Assembly: GCF_002163875.1 (NCBI RefSeq)
Contig: NZ_CP019333.1
Location: forward strand, 124,001-188,000
DNA from: Gilvibacter sp. SZ-19
GTDB taxonomy: Bacteria; Bacteroidota; Bacteroidia; Flavobacteriales; Flavobacteriaceae
Direction of reading: 5' to 3'
Length of the DNA: 64,000 bases
In this document: piece after piece, positions 1 through 7,445 of the stretch
How positions within the stretch are numbered: position 1 is the stretch's first letter
Layout of the letters: each line of letters opens with the position of its first letter
Position numbers and translations under genes: made by a program
Notes under the pieces: model-generated
What the model was told of the DNA's origin: nothing
The model's database searches: none
The model's input: only the letters and a program-made list of their open reading frames with translations

Positions 1-1329
1 GTTTGGGACGAGAACGGTAATCCTATTGCTAGCTTATTTTACACCTATTACCAACGTACCGATGTGGGTAGTAACGAATCCCGGCCGCTGATCATGTCCT
101 TTAACGGAGGACCCGGTTCGGCCTCAGTATGGATGCACGTGGCCTATACTGGGCCCAAAACCTTAAAGATCGACGAAGAAGGCTACCCGGTTCAACCGTA
201 TGGTGTACAAGACAATCCGTACTCCATTTTGGATGTGGCAGACATTGTCTTTATAAATCCCGCTAATACAGGCTATTCCAGAACTATACCCATGATGGGG
301 AAAGAGGTTGACAAATCCAAGTTCTTTGGGATCAATGCAGATATAGAATACTTGGCAGGCTGGTTAAACACCTTTGTAACCCGCAACAATCGCTGGCGTT
401 CTCCAAAATACATCATTGGAGAAAGTTATGGAGGTACTCGTGTGATGGGATTGGCCAAGGAACTGCAAGGTGCACAATGGATGTACCTCAATGGAGTCAT
501 TATGGTCTCTCCGGCAGATTACTTGGTGTTCAATAGTGATGTCCCGGTAGAATCAGCATTAAACCTACCCTACTATACCGCAACGGCCTGGCATCATAAA
601 GTACTGCCTGCTGCACTACAGAGCAAAGATCTATTGGAAGTGTTGCCAGAAGCAGAAGCCTTTGCAATCGATGAACTGATGCCGGCCTTGGCCAAAGGTG
701 GGTTTATCTCCGATGCAGAAAAAGATGCCATTGCTACCAAGATGAGTTACTATTCGGGCTTGAGCAAAAAGACCATACTAGACCTCAACCTAGATGTTCC
801 GACCAGCTATTTTTGGAAGGAGCTCCTACGCGACGAAAGCGGTTATACCGTTGGGCGCTTGGATTCACGTTACTTAGGTTTGGATAAGACCATAGCCGGA
901 GAACGCCCAGATTATAATTCGGAGATACAGTCTTGGCTGCATTCCTTTACCCCGGCAATCAATTATTACATTAGAGAGCATTTGAACTTTAAGACCGATA
1001 TAAAATACAATATGTTCGGTCCTGTGCGTCCTTGGGACAATCGCAACAATAATGTTCGCGATCAGTTGCGTCAGGCCATGGCAGAAAATCCATATCTGAA
1101 CGTCTTGGTACAATCTGGTTATTACGACGGTGCAACTACTTATTTCAATGCGAAATACACCATGTGGCAAGTAGACCCTAGCGGACGCATGAAAGATCGT
1201 TTTGAGTTCAAGGGTTACCGCTCTGGGCATATGATGTACTTGCGCCGACAGGATCTGGAGGCAGCGAATAACGACCTGCGCGCCTTTATCTTAAAGACGA
1301 CCAATAAAGGAAAATCTGCTAAGTATTAA
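1..1329 (+). CDS. Serine carboxypeptidase, S10 family (5' end missing)
   Basis: The frame is open from base 1, so the gene begins upstream of the window and only the last 442 codons are present. The alpha/beta-hydrolase motifs of peptidase S10 are visible: the oxyanion segment FNGGPGSASVW, the nucleophile motif GESYGG (Ser codon at 424-426), an Asp in QSGYYDG, and the catalytic His in RSGHMMYLR near the C-terminus. S10 enzymes remove C-terminal residues from peptides at acidic pH; bacterial members are usually exported, but the signal peptide would lie outside the window. It ends one base before the HlyIII gene, so the two are probably co-transcribed. Substrate cannot be inferred. Confidence 0.93.
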   Translation, partial: VWDENGNPIASLFYTYYQRTDVGSNESRPLIMSFNGGPGSASVWMHVAYTGPKTLKIDEEGYPVQPYGVQDNPYSILDVADIVFINPANTGYSRTIPMMGKEVDKSKFFGINADIEYLAGWLNTFVTRNNRWRSPKYIIGESYGGTRVMGLAKELQGAQWMYLNGVIMVSPADYLVFNSDVPVESALNLPYYTATAWHHKVLPAALQSKDLLEVLPEAEAFAIDELMPALAKGGFISDAEKDAIATKMSYYSGLSKKTILDLNLDVPTSYFWKELLRDESGYTVGRLDSRYLGLDKTIAGERPDYNSEIQSWLHSFTPAINYYIREHLNFKTDIKYNMFGPVRPWDNRNNNVRDQLRQAMAENPYLNVLVQSGYYDGATTYFNAKYTMWQVDPSGRMKDRFEFKGYRSGHMMYLRRQDLEAANNDLRAFILKTTNKGKSAKY

Positions 1330-1330
1330 A

Positions 1331-1993
1331 ATGGAAGAAAAGGCGCCCCAACACCACGATCTGGTTACTTATTCTGCACTAGAAGAAAAATTAAATATAT
1401 GGTCGCACGGCATCGGATTTCTCCTTGCCGTTGCGGCCTTACCCTTACTTATAGTCAAAGCGAGCATTAAAGGTTCGGCTTGGCACATTGTCAGTTGGAG
1501 TATCTTCGGAGCGAGTATGGTCGTGCTATATGCGGCCTCAACGCTTTATCACTGGAGTAAGAAACCAAAGCTTAGAAAACGCTTCCGGATCTTTGATCAT
1601 GCAGCCATTTATTTATTGATCGCAGGGACCTACACCCCTTTCACGCTCACTACCCTGAACGGGACGGTCGGATGGGTGCTTTTTGGGATCACTTGGGGCC
1701 TTGCTTTAGGTGGTGTTGTCTTAAAACTCTTCTTTACAGGACGCTATGACCGACTTTCTACGGTACTTTATGTCGCAATGGGATGGATGGTGATCTTTGC
1801 AGTAAAACCCATGGTAAACAACCTGGATACAGTTTCCCTTTGGTACTTACTGGCAGGAGGAATCTCCTATACTGTAGGCGCTGTATTGTACAGCCTGCCG
1901 CGCTTGCGCTTTAATCATGCAATTTTTCACGTCTTTGTTTTAGGAGGAACGATCTGTCATTTTTTTGCGGTCTATCTCTCCATAAAAAGCTGA
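1331..1993 (+). CDS. Hemolysin III / PAQR-family membrane protein
   Basis: This 220-residue protein is almost entirely hydrophobic, with about seven membrane segments. It carries the family features: an N-terminal EEKLNIWSHGIGF segment, the STLYHW motif after the second helix, FDHAAIYLLIAGTYTPF in the middle, and a late His pair in NHAIFHVFVLGG. The conserved Ser/Asp/His residues of this superfamily bind a metal in characterised members. The name 'hemolysin III' comes from a Bacillus cereus homologue; the role here is unknown (lipid hydrolysis or membrane homeostasis are suggestions for the family). It starts one base after the carboxypeptidase stop, which suggests one transcript. Confidence 0.9.
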   Translation: MEEKAPQHHDLVTYSALEEKLNIWSHGIGFLLAVAALPLLIVKASIKGSAWHIVSWSIFGASMVVLYAASTLYHWSKKPKLRKRFRIFDHAAIYLLIAGTYTPFTLTTLNGTVGWVLFGITWGLALGGVVLKLFFTGRYDRLSTVLYVAMGWMVIFAVKPMVNNLDTVSLWYLLAGGISYTVGAVLYSLPRLRFNHAIFHVFVLGGTICHFFAVYLSIKS

Positions 1994-2049
1994 TTCCAGT
2001 GTTACCGATAGGTTATTTTTAGAGGAATTTGATTTTTATTTTGCATTTA

Positions 2050-2082
2050 TTGGAATCCGCCTTGGTTTTAACCGTAACTTTG
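2050..2082 (+). promoter_or_regulatory. Bacteroidota-type promoter of the cold-shock gene
   Basis: A -7 box TAACTTTG (2075-2082) matches the Bacteroidota consensus TAnnTTTG exactly. A -33 element TTGG begins at 2050, with a 21-base spacer. Transcription would start near 2088, leaving a short A/T-rich leader before the ATG at 2107. Confidence 0.6.
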
Positions 2083-2106
2083 TAGAAGTATTATTAATTA
2101 TTTTTT

Positions 2107-2298
2107 ATGTTACACGGAACCGTTAAATTCTTCGTCGAAGACAAAGGCTACGGCTTTATCACCGAAGATGATTCAAACACGGATTACTTTGTTCACATTT
2201 CCGGATTGACTACAGAAGTTAAAGAAGGCGATAAAGTATCATTTGAATTAAAAGAAGGAAAAAAAGGTATGAACGCAGTAAATGTTCAATTGGCTTAA
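2107..2298 (+). CDS. Cold-shock domain protein (CspA family)
   Basis: At 63 residues this is a single cold-shock domain. It has RNP1 (KGYGFI, residues 13-18) and RNP2 (DYFVHIS, about 26-32), which stack on single-stranded nucleic acid. These proteins act as RNA chaperones and sometimes as antiterminators in the cytoplasm. It is monocistronic, with its own promoter upstream and a GC-rich terminator 30 bases after the stop. Nothing in the sequence shows whether it is cold-induced; the leader is too short for the long cspA-type thermosensor of Escherichia coli. Confidence 0.95.
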   Translation: MLHGTVKFFVEDKGYGFITEDDSNTDYFVHISGLTTEVKEGDKVSFELKEGKKGMNAVNVQLA

Positions 2299-2330
2299 TT
2301 CAAATTGATCTAAGACATACACTTTTAAGA

Positions 2331-2358
2331 CAAACCGCGCTCATGGCGCGGTTTTTTT
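2331..2358 (+). terminator. Rho-independent terminator after the cold-shock gene
   Basis: An AAACCGCGC arm and a GCGCGGTTT arm enclose a four-base loop and are followed by a run of seven T. The A-run on the other side gives it a fair chance of also stopping minus-strand transcripts that end at 2357. Confidence 0.85.
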
Positions 2359-2728
2359 ATGTGTTGGAGTGAAGTGCAACCCGATTGCCTTCGGTATCTT
2401 CAAAAACACCCATAAACCCATGTTCTGGAGATATCTGTGTTTTCTCTCGTAATACTTTGCCTCCCGCTGCGGCTACTTTAGCCAAAGGGACAGCAACATC
2501 GTCCGTCATTAAATACACAAGGGTACCAGCATGATTGGGCGTATAGGTTTCGTGGGCTATCAAAGCTCCTGTTGCTCCTGCTGAAGGATCACCTGGAAAG
2601 AAGCACATATCAAAACCGCCGATATCTACTAGCTGCATCTGGCAATCCAGAATCTGCTCGTAAAATGCTTTCGCGCGTTTGATATCCGTTGTAGGAATCT
2701 CAAACCAATTGACAACTACCTTATTCAC
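2357..2728 (-). CDS. VOC-family (glyoxalase/bleomycin-resistance fold) protein
   Basis: The 123-residue protein shows the two beta-alpha-beta-beta-beta units of the vicinal oxygen chelate fold: NWFEIPTTDIKRAKAFYEQIL at the N-terminus and a second unit ending in FEDTEGNRVALHS. A Glu in NWFEIPT and a late Glu in the VFEDTEGN segment are the usual metal-ligand positions. Members include glyoxalases, dioxygenases and antibiotic-binding proteins, so the reaction is open. It overlaps the upstream SRPBCC gene by four bases (ATGA), meaning translational coupling. The pairing of VOC with an SRPBCC/AHSA-like protein suggests small-molecule handling. Confidence 0.88.
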   Translation of the reverse strand: MNKVVVNWFEIPTTDIKRAKAFYEQILDCQMQLVDIGGFDMCFFPGDPSAGATGALIAHETYTPNHAGTLVYLMTDDVAVPLAKVAAAGGKVLREKTQISPEHGFMGVFEDTEGNRVALHSNT

Positions 2729-3249
2729 GACTCCATAATGGTTTTAAGCTTGGCCAAGCCTTCTTCAAAGTCCTTACCTACAGCTTTGTCCATATTAAAG
2801 AACAACATCATGATATTCATGGGCACGGGATTCTTGCCAGAAAAACCCCAGGTTACTTGCGTACCACCGGTCGCTGTTTCATCGGTTTGTATATAAGCAT
2901 CGCTCTGTGATTTCCAGGGCTTAAAGAAGCGCAGTTCGGTTTCAATACGCTCGCCGTCTTCTATATTCTTTATTTCTTGCTCCCCAACACCTACTTCTTT
3001 GTTGCCTTCCCATTTAGAGACAAAACCAACAGTGCCATCCTCGCCTATAAATTCCTGCTTCATATCTGGGTCTTTGGCTTTCCAGGGAGACCACTCGTCT
3101 TGATTCTTGATAGATTTCAAATAGGCAAAGACCTCCTGCTTAGGTCGGTTTATGGTTATGCTTCTGTGAACGTGATAACTTTTTGGGGCGATCAGTGCCA
3201 ACAAGGCAATAAGGGCGAGAAGTCCGCCCAAAATATAAAGAACGATCAT
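2725..3249 (-). CDS. SRPBCC-family protein with N-terminal membrane anchor
   Basis: Residues 1-20 form one hydrophobic helix (ALIALLALIAPKSY end), then a START/Bet v1-like domain (polyketide cyclase/AHSA type) runs to the end. Typical family segments are HRSITINRPKQEVFAYLKSI, DEWSPW and the final FNMDKAVGKDFEEGLAKLK. Such domains bind hydrophobic ligands in a deep cavity; no catalytic role can be deduced. It is the first gene of a two-gene unit with the VOC protein (four-base overlap). Confidence 0.85.
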   Translation of the reverse strand: MIVLYILGGLLALIALLALIAPKSYHVHRSITINRPKQEVFAYLKSIKNQDEWSPWKAKDPDMKQEFIGEDGTVGFVSKWEGNKEVGVGEQEIKNIEDGERIETELRFFKPWKSQSDAYIQTDETATGGTQVTWGFSGKNPVPMNIMMLFFNMDKAVGKDFEEGLAKLKTIMES

Positions 3250-3291
3250 GATTAAAAAAGTTTAGTTAGTCTACTAAAGATACAAAAAGAC

Positions 3292-3762
3292 TCAGTCTTT
3301 AAACAGAGCCGCTTCTATTTCTAATAAGGTAGCAATAAGGTCCTTCAGCACTGCAGGTGGATCTTCCAGCGCAAAGTAATCTGTCTCAAGTTCTTCTTTA
3401 GCCGTATCTAATTGTAAGGAATACATCAAGGCTGCATCTGCGGCTACAGCATCAGATACTTCAAAATCTGCCTTTAAAGCTTCACTATCCAATGCGGCCA
3501 AAGCCTTTTTGATTGCCAATACTTGCTCGGGTTGTAGTGTCTTAGTTCTTGAAGAGTTTACAGTACCCTGCTCCGTAATTGTGAGTTTATCTTGGGTAAA
3601 GACTATAGCTTTAGTATAGCCCCTTGTCTGCGCCATTAAACTGATTTCTCGATACTCCATTTGTTGCGCTACAGTAGCGTTTACACAGCTCAGCAGCAAT
3701 CCGCAGCAAACTAAAAAGCAAAAAAAAGTGCTCCGAAGAGCACTTTGAAAATTGTTGATCAT
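3292..3762 (-). CDS. Small exported protein of unknown function
   Basis: I chose the ATG at 3762 because it gives a signal-peptide-like start (MINNFQSALRS, then a Cys-rich hydrophobic core ending ATVAQQ); a longer reading would overlap the metalloprotease upstream. The mature part, about 120 residues, contains TRGYTKAIVFTQDKLTITEQG and a helical C-terminal half. No family is recognised. The start lies one base after the metalloprotease stop, yet codons 7-14 coincide with a strong terminator hairpin on the same strand (see 3712-3746), so most metalloprotease transcripts may end here and this gene may be expressed only by readthrough. Confidence 0.65.
   Translation of the reverse strand: MINNFQSALRSTFFCFLVCCGLLLSCVNATVAQQMEYREISLMAQTRGYTKAIVFTQDKLTITEQGTVNSSRTKTLQPEQVLAIKKALAALDSEALKADFEVSDAVAADAALMYSLQLDTAKEELETDYFALEDPPAVLKDLIATLLEIEAALFKD
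3712..3746 (-). terminator. Terminator inside the start of the downstream gene
   Basis: Read on the minus strand, a nine-base stem (AAAGTGCTC / GAGCACTTT) with a TTCG tetraloop is followed at once by a T-rich tract broken by one G and one C. It lies about 18 bases after the metalloprotease stop and within the first codons of the next open frame. Confidence 0.8.
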
Positions 3763-3763
3763 A

Positions 3764-4846
3764 CTATAGATAAATATCTTCTCTTGCACCACCAGCAGCG
3801 AACAAGGCACGCATTCTGGCTTTTTGACCTTCTGAGAACATAAACATACAACGATCGTCTACATAGTCCATATAGTTCATGAACATATCGCTAGAACGAC
3901 AGTGGTTAGTTGGGTAATTTGGACATCCGTAGTTTGGACGGTCGGACTTTGGTGTATCTGAAACAAAGTCATCGCGGTTACAACGGCCATCACCCCAAAT
4001 GTGACGTAGGTTCAAATAATGACCTACTTCGTGTGTAGTAGTACGCCCTTTGTCAAATGGAGCCGAAACATATCCGGTATCTCCAAAGAACTGAGGAGCA
4101 ACAACGATTCCATCGGTAGACGCGCTACCTCCAGGGAACTGCGCATATCCAAGGATTCCACCGCCAATATTGGCTACCCAAATGTTCATATGAGTGCTTG
4201 GTGAAACCACATCAGAACCACCGTTAGCGCTGAATTTTACAGCATCATTAGTTCCCCAAGAAGAACGTGTAGAAGCCACACGGATCACTTGGTCTAGTGT
4301 AAAGTTGATGTCAGAATCTGCAACAACTCCCGCAAACTCGGCAGGAACGCCACTTACATCGCTGTTGGTAGCTCTAAAGTCAGCGTTCAGTACATCGATC
4401 TGCGATTGAATCTGAGCCAAGCTGATGTTCTCTGCAGGATTAGCTGTGTTGTACACTACATGCACCACAACTGGGATGTTGATGTTACCAAGACCGTCAT
4501 CTACTGGGTCTCCACCGCCGCCGGTGTCACCGCCACCGCCGCCATTACCGTTTCCATTACCGTTACCGTTACCACCTGGGGCACGACTGGCTAAGATCTC
4601 CCGGGTTTTCTGCTCAACTAAGAACATACGATCGGCTAAGCCCGGATCTTCTTTCAGTTGACGTTCCAATACTTGCATTGAATGACATTTTCTCGAAAGA
4701 TCTTGACTCTCTAGGCTTAAATCGGCCTTAAGGGTAAAATCGCTCATGTCAACGGAAGTTTCTTGTAAAGGAGCATCTGCGGACTCTTGCTCACAGGCTA
4801 CCAAAAGTAGACTCAATGCGAACAGTCCAAAAATTACTTTTTTCAT
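3764..4846 (-). CDS. Secreted M43 (pappalysin-like) zinc metalloprotease lipoprotein
   Basis: The start at 4846 is chosen because it opens a lipoprotein signal (MKKVIFGLFALSLLLVAC, Cys18); the frame is open further upstream but that part does not look coding. Residues 92-114 are a low-complexity Gly/Asn/Asp linker. The catalytic domain (about 122-360) has HEVGHYLNLRH at 272-282, the zinc site of metzincins, and MNYMDY at 323-328 as the Met-turn, plus Cys residues expected to form disulphides. Cytophagalysin-type M43 enzymes cleave extracellular proteins. It is expected to be anchored in the outer membrane, with the linker holding the protease away from the membrane. Confidence 0.92.
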   Translation of the reverse strand: MKKVIFGLFALSLLLVACEQESADAPLQETSVDMSDFTLKADLSLESQDLSRKCHSMQVLERQLKEDPGLADRMFLVEQKTREILASRAPGGNGNGNGNGNGGGGGDTGGGGDPVDDGLGNINIPVVVHVVYNTANPAENISLAQIQSQIDVLNADFRATNSDVSGVPAEFAGVVADSDINFTLDQVIRVASTRSSWGTNDAVKFSANGGSDVVSPSTHMNIWVANIGGGILGYAQFPGGSASTDGIVVAPQFFGDTGYVSAPFDKGRTTTHEVGHYLNLRHIWGDGRCNRDDFVSDTPKSDRPNYGCPNYPTNHCRSSDMFMNYMDYVDDRCMFMFSEGQKARMRALFAAGGAREDIYL

Positions 4847-4961
4847 AAGTAAATGGGTTATAATTAGTGAATTGAATGATTGGCCCGAAAATAAGGAAAT
4901 CAGACAAGATTTTAAGAGGATTTTAAGACAATTATCAACAACTCTATCAAAAAACTGAGAA

Positions 4962-5618
4962 TTATTCAGTGTCTTCCATATAGCGTTGAATAATCTGGTC
5001 CGCATTCTTAATGCTTTTCAAGGTCCAGTCGACCCTTTTTTCGAGTATTTCGGCCTCATTGAGTTGCCAAGGGATGTTCTCACTCCGCAGCCTACCAACC
5101 AGCTCGTATAGACTAATAGCAGCAGCTACCGAGATATTCAAACTTTCTGTAAAGCCATACATCGGGATGGTCAAATGTGCGTCTGCTTCTTGCATGACAT
5201 AATCGCTTAAGCCGTCGCCTTCCTTGCCAAAAAAGAGCGCGATCTTTTCGGTAAGGTCTAAGGTCTTCGGCCCAACAGCTTCACCATGCGGTGTAGTGGC
5301 AATGATCTTGTATCCTTGAGCTCTCAGGCTAGCAATACAGGATTCTACGGAGTCATAACGGATAACATCGACCCACTTTTGAGCACCCATCGCGATCTCT
5401 TTGTCAATGCGACGCCCTTCTATCTCTTCTATAACGTGAAGTTCTTGGATCCCGAAGATATCGCAACTGCGCACTACCGCAGAAGTATTGTGCAATTGAT
5501 AAACTCCTTCGGTAACCACTGTAATATGTTTGGTACGCTGGGCGAGCACTTCCTTGAACAGTTCCCGGCGACGCTCGGTTAAAAAGTCTTCTAGATAAGC
5601 AAATAATTGGGCATCCAT
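4962..5618 (-). CDS. trmH: tRNA (guanosine-18-2'-O)-methyltransferase (SpoU/TrmH class)
   Basis: With the ATG at 5618 the protein has 218 residues, the usual TrmH length; upstream codons in the same frame are ignored because they cross into the sirtuin promoter side. The SPOUT motifs are present: NTSAVVRSCDIFG (motif 1, with the Asn and Arg), FFGKEGDGLSD (motif 2) and MYGFTESLNISVAAAISLYEL (motif 3), which builds the trefoil knot binding S-adenosylmethionine. TrmH methylates the D-loop G18 ribose. It is divergent from the sirtuin gene, with 40 bases between the two starts. Confidence 0.92.
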   Translation of the reverse strand: MDAQLFAYLEDFLTERRRELFKEVLAQRTKHITVVTEGVYQLHNTSAVVRSCDIFGIQELHVIEEIEGRRIDKEIAMGAQKWVDVIRYDSVESCIASLRAQGYKIIATTPHGEAVGPKTLDLTEKIALFFGKEGDGLSDYVMQEADAHLTIPMYGFTESLNISVAAAISLYELVGRLRSENIPWQLNEAEILEKRVDWTLKSIKNADQIIQRYMEDTE

Positions 5619-5658
5619 AATTTGTAAATTAGTAAATATTCTTAAGGGCTGCAATCGA

Positions 5659-6330
5659 ATGAAAATAACAGTACTCAGTGGCGCAGGCGTAAGCGCAGAA
5701 AGTGGTCTAAAGACCTTTAGAGATTCCAACGGACTTTGGGAAGGTCACGATGTAATGGAAGTTGCTTCACCGCAAGGTTGGCGGGCTAACCCAGAACTCG
5801 TACTGGACTTTTACAACCAACGCAGAAGACAACTCTTGGAGGTAGCTCCTAATAGTGCTCACACGGCCCTAGCAAAACTAGAGCAAGACCACCAAGTGAA
5901 CATAGTGACACAAAATGTGGACGATCTGCACGAACGCAGCGGGAGCTCTGAGGTGCTTCACCTACATGGAGAATTGTTCAAAGTGCGCTGCAGTAAATAC
6001 CACGATGACATTCGCCTGTGGAAAAAAGACCTGAACCTTGGCGATCTGAGTAAGAATGGGCATCAACTAAGACCACATATTGTTTGGTTTGGCGAAGATG
6101 TTCCACTAATTGCGAAAGCTGCAGAAATTGTGAGCCAATGCGAAGTATTGATCATCGTTGGAACTTCTATGCAGGTCTATCCTGCCGCAGGCTTGTTGAA
6201 CTACGCACCGCTAGAGACACCCATATATTTTGTAGATCCGAATCCGGCAATAGCTTCGGGAGGCCGAGTAAAAGTAATCGCCTCAAGTGCCACACAAGGC
6301 ATCCCTACTGTGGTCGATCTCCTAAGCTGA
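5659..6330 (+). CDS. cobB: NAD-dependent protein deacylase (sirtuin)
   Basis: The 223-residue protein has the sirtuin NAD signature GAGVSAESGLKTFRDSNGLW at the start, TQNVDDLHERSG (about 93-104) and the catalytic His in HLHGELF, followed by GTSMQVYPAAGL and FVDPNP. Between the catalytic His and LRPHIVWFGE only one Cys remains (VRCSKYH), so the four-Cys zinc site of classic sirtuins is absent. Sirtuins remove acyl groups from lysines while consuming NAD. Its last 26 bases overlap the convergent haem-binding gene. Confidence 0.92.
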   Translation: MKITVLSGAGVSAESGLKTFRDSNGLWEGHDVMEVASPQGWRANPELVLDFYNQRRRQLLEVAPNSAHTALAKLEQDHQVNIVTQNVDDLHERSGSSEVLHLHGELFKVRCSKYHDDIRLWKKDLNLGDLSKNGHQLRPHIVWFGEDVPLIAKAAEIVSQCEVLIIVGTSMQVYPAAGLLNYAPLETPIYFVDPNPAIASGGRVKVIASSATQGIPTVVDLLS

Positions 6331-6778
6331 GTAGTGCTCTGTACCTCTCCGCCCAATCCACCATTGCAGTGATCTGCGCATCGCTGAGTACAGCATCTTT
6401 GTGCACCCAAGTGTAAGAGTCCAGGGGCATATGTTTTTTCTTGACCTCTTCTATGAGCTCCTCCATTTTGTGATCTTTTCGCCTTTTGGAATAGGAATCC
6501 CACTCAGAAAAATTCAATTCGCCTTTACCGTGGTCGATATGATCGGCCAACCAATAAGAGATGGGCGCGACCTCGGCGTACCAAGGATATCGCGTATTGT
6601 TGCTATGACAATCTAAACAGGCTGTTTTAAGGGTCTGCATCACCTCATCCGGAGGATTGGTCTCTGCAACAAAGGCAGCCAGATAATCACCCTCCGCCCT
6701 GTTCTTATCCACACGAAAGAATTGCATCACCACAAAGGCGATCAAAGCGAGGATCAGCAGTTTTTTAAGTATCTTCAT
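6305..6778 (-). CDS. Membrane-anchored haem-binding (c-type cytochrome-like) protein
   Basis: An N-terminal hydrophobic helix (ILKKLLILALIAFVVMQFF) anchors a periplasmic domain with one CxxCH motif (CLDCH, near residue 55), followed by NNTRYPWYAEVAPISYWLADHI, the signature of the Haem_bd family, and the end segment SDAQITAMVDWAERYRALLSL. The haem would be attached covalently in the periplasm; a distal ligand is not obvious, although Met residues are available. The gene stands alone and its 3' end overlaps that of cobB by 26 bases in convergent orientation. Confidence 0.85.
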   Translation of the reverse strand: MKILKKLLILALIAFVVMQFFRVDKNRAEGDYLAAFVAETNPPDEVMQTLKTACLDCHSNNTRYPWYAEVAPISYWLADHIDHGKGELNFSEWDSYSKRRKDHKMEELIEEVKKKHMPLDSYTWVHKDAVLSDAQITAMVDWAERYRALLSLGDRPQ

Positions 6779-6811
6779 CTGCAGTTAGTTGATGATTCAA
6801 ATTAAGCTATT

Positions 6812-7393
6812 TTGACACGCCAAGCTCTTGAAGAAACGTTAAATTATGCCAAGGCCTACCGCGCCAGCAGACAAGAAGCTGCTAATTGGGTTTTGGCGCA
6901 TCCGGACTGCTTTAAAGACCTACTCACCTTTGTCGGTCAAGAAGCTACTGACCGCTCTCACAAGGCGGCTTGGGTCTTAGAATTTGTGTGTAAGGCTAAG
7001 ATGGAACTTTTGCTTCCGCATTTGGATCTATTTTGCGAACTGATCCAAAAGGTCACAAAGGACCAGACCAAAAGGCCCATGGCCAAGATCACCGAACTCT
7101 TATGTTTGGGTTACTATAAGCAAGCAGATAAAAAAATCCAGGCTGCCTTAAAGCAGGAACATCGCCAGGCGTTTACTGCGGCTTGCTTTGACTGGGTCAT
7201 CAACGAGGAAAAAGTAGCCTGTAAAGCTTATAGTATACAAAGTTTGTATTGGCTAGGTACAGAGTTCGATTGGGTGCATCCGGAGCTCAAATTGATACTG
7301 CAAGAAGGTTATGCCAAACACTCTGCCGGTTATAAGGCAAGAACGCGCACATTCTTAGCAATGATGGAGAAATATCAGGCCGAAAAGCAGTAG
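6812..7393 (+). CDS. Helical-repeat protein of unknown function upstream of purB
   Basis: The frame opens with TTG at 6812, just after an in-frame TAA at 6803; no in-frame ATG lies near, so TTG (or ATT at 6809) is the likely start. The 193 residues are almost all helical, in pairs resembling HEAT-like alpha-solenoid repeats (SHKAAWVLEFVCKAKMELLLPHLDLFCELI; ACKAYSIQSLYWLGTEFDWVHPEL). No catalytic motif is seen. It precedes purB by 52 bases in the same direction. The linkage may only reflect a shared transcript; I do not assign an enzymatic role. Confidence 0.75.
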   Translation: MTRQALEETLNYAKAYRASRQEAANWVLAHPDCFKDLLTFVGQEATDRSHKAAWVLEFVCKAKMELLLPHLDLFCELIQKVTKDQTKRPMAKITELLCLGYYKQADKKIQAALKQEHRQAFTAACFDWVINEEKVACKAYSIQSLYWLGTEFDWVHPELKLILQEGYAKHSAGYKARTRTFLAMMEKYQAEKQ

Positions 7394-7445
7394 TGAAAAT
7401 TTGGTTTTAAACCGTATCTTAGCCCTTTCTTAAAAATTAGCCCAA

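Noticed and set aside
4406-4661. Open frames on the plus strand rich in Thr/Val and Pro within the metalloprotease gene
   Set aside because: They mirror the Gly/Asn linker repeat on the other strand; no start context or other support.
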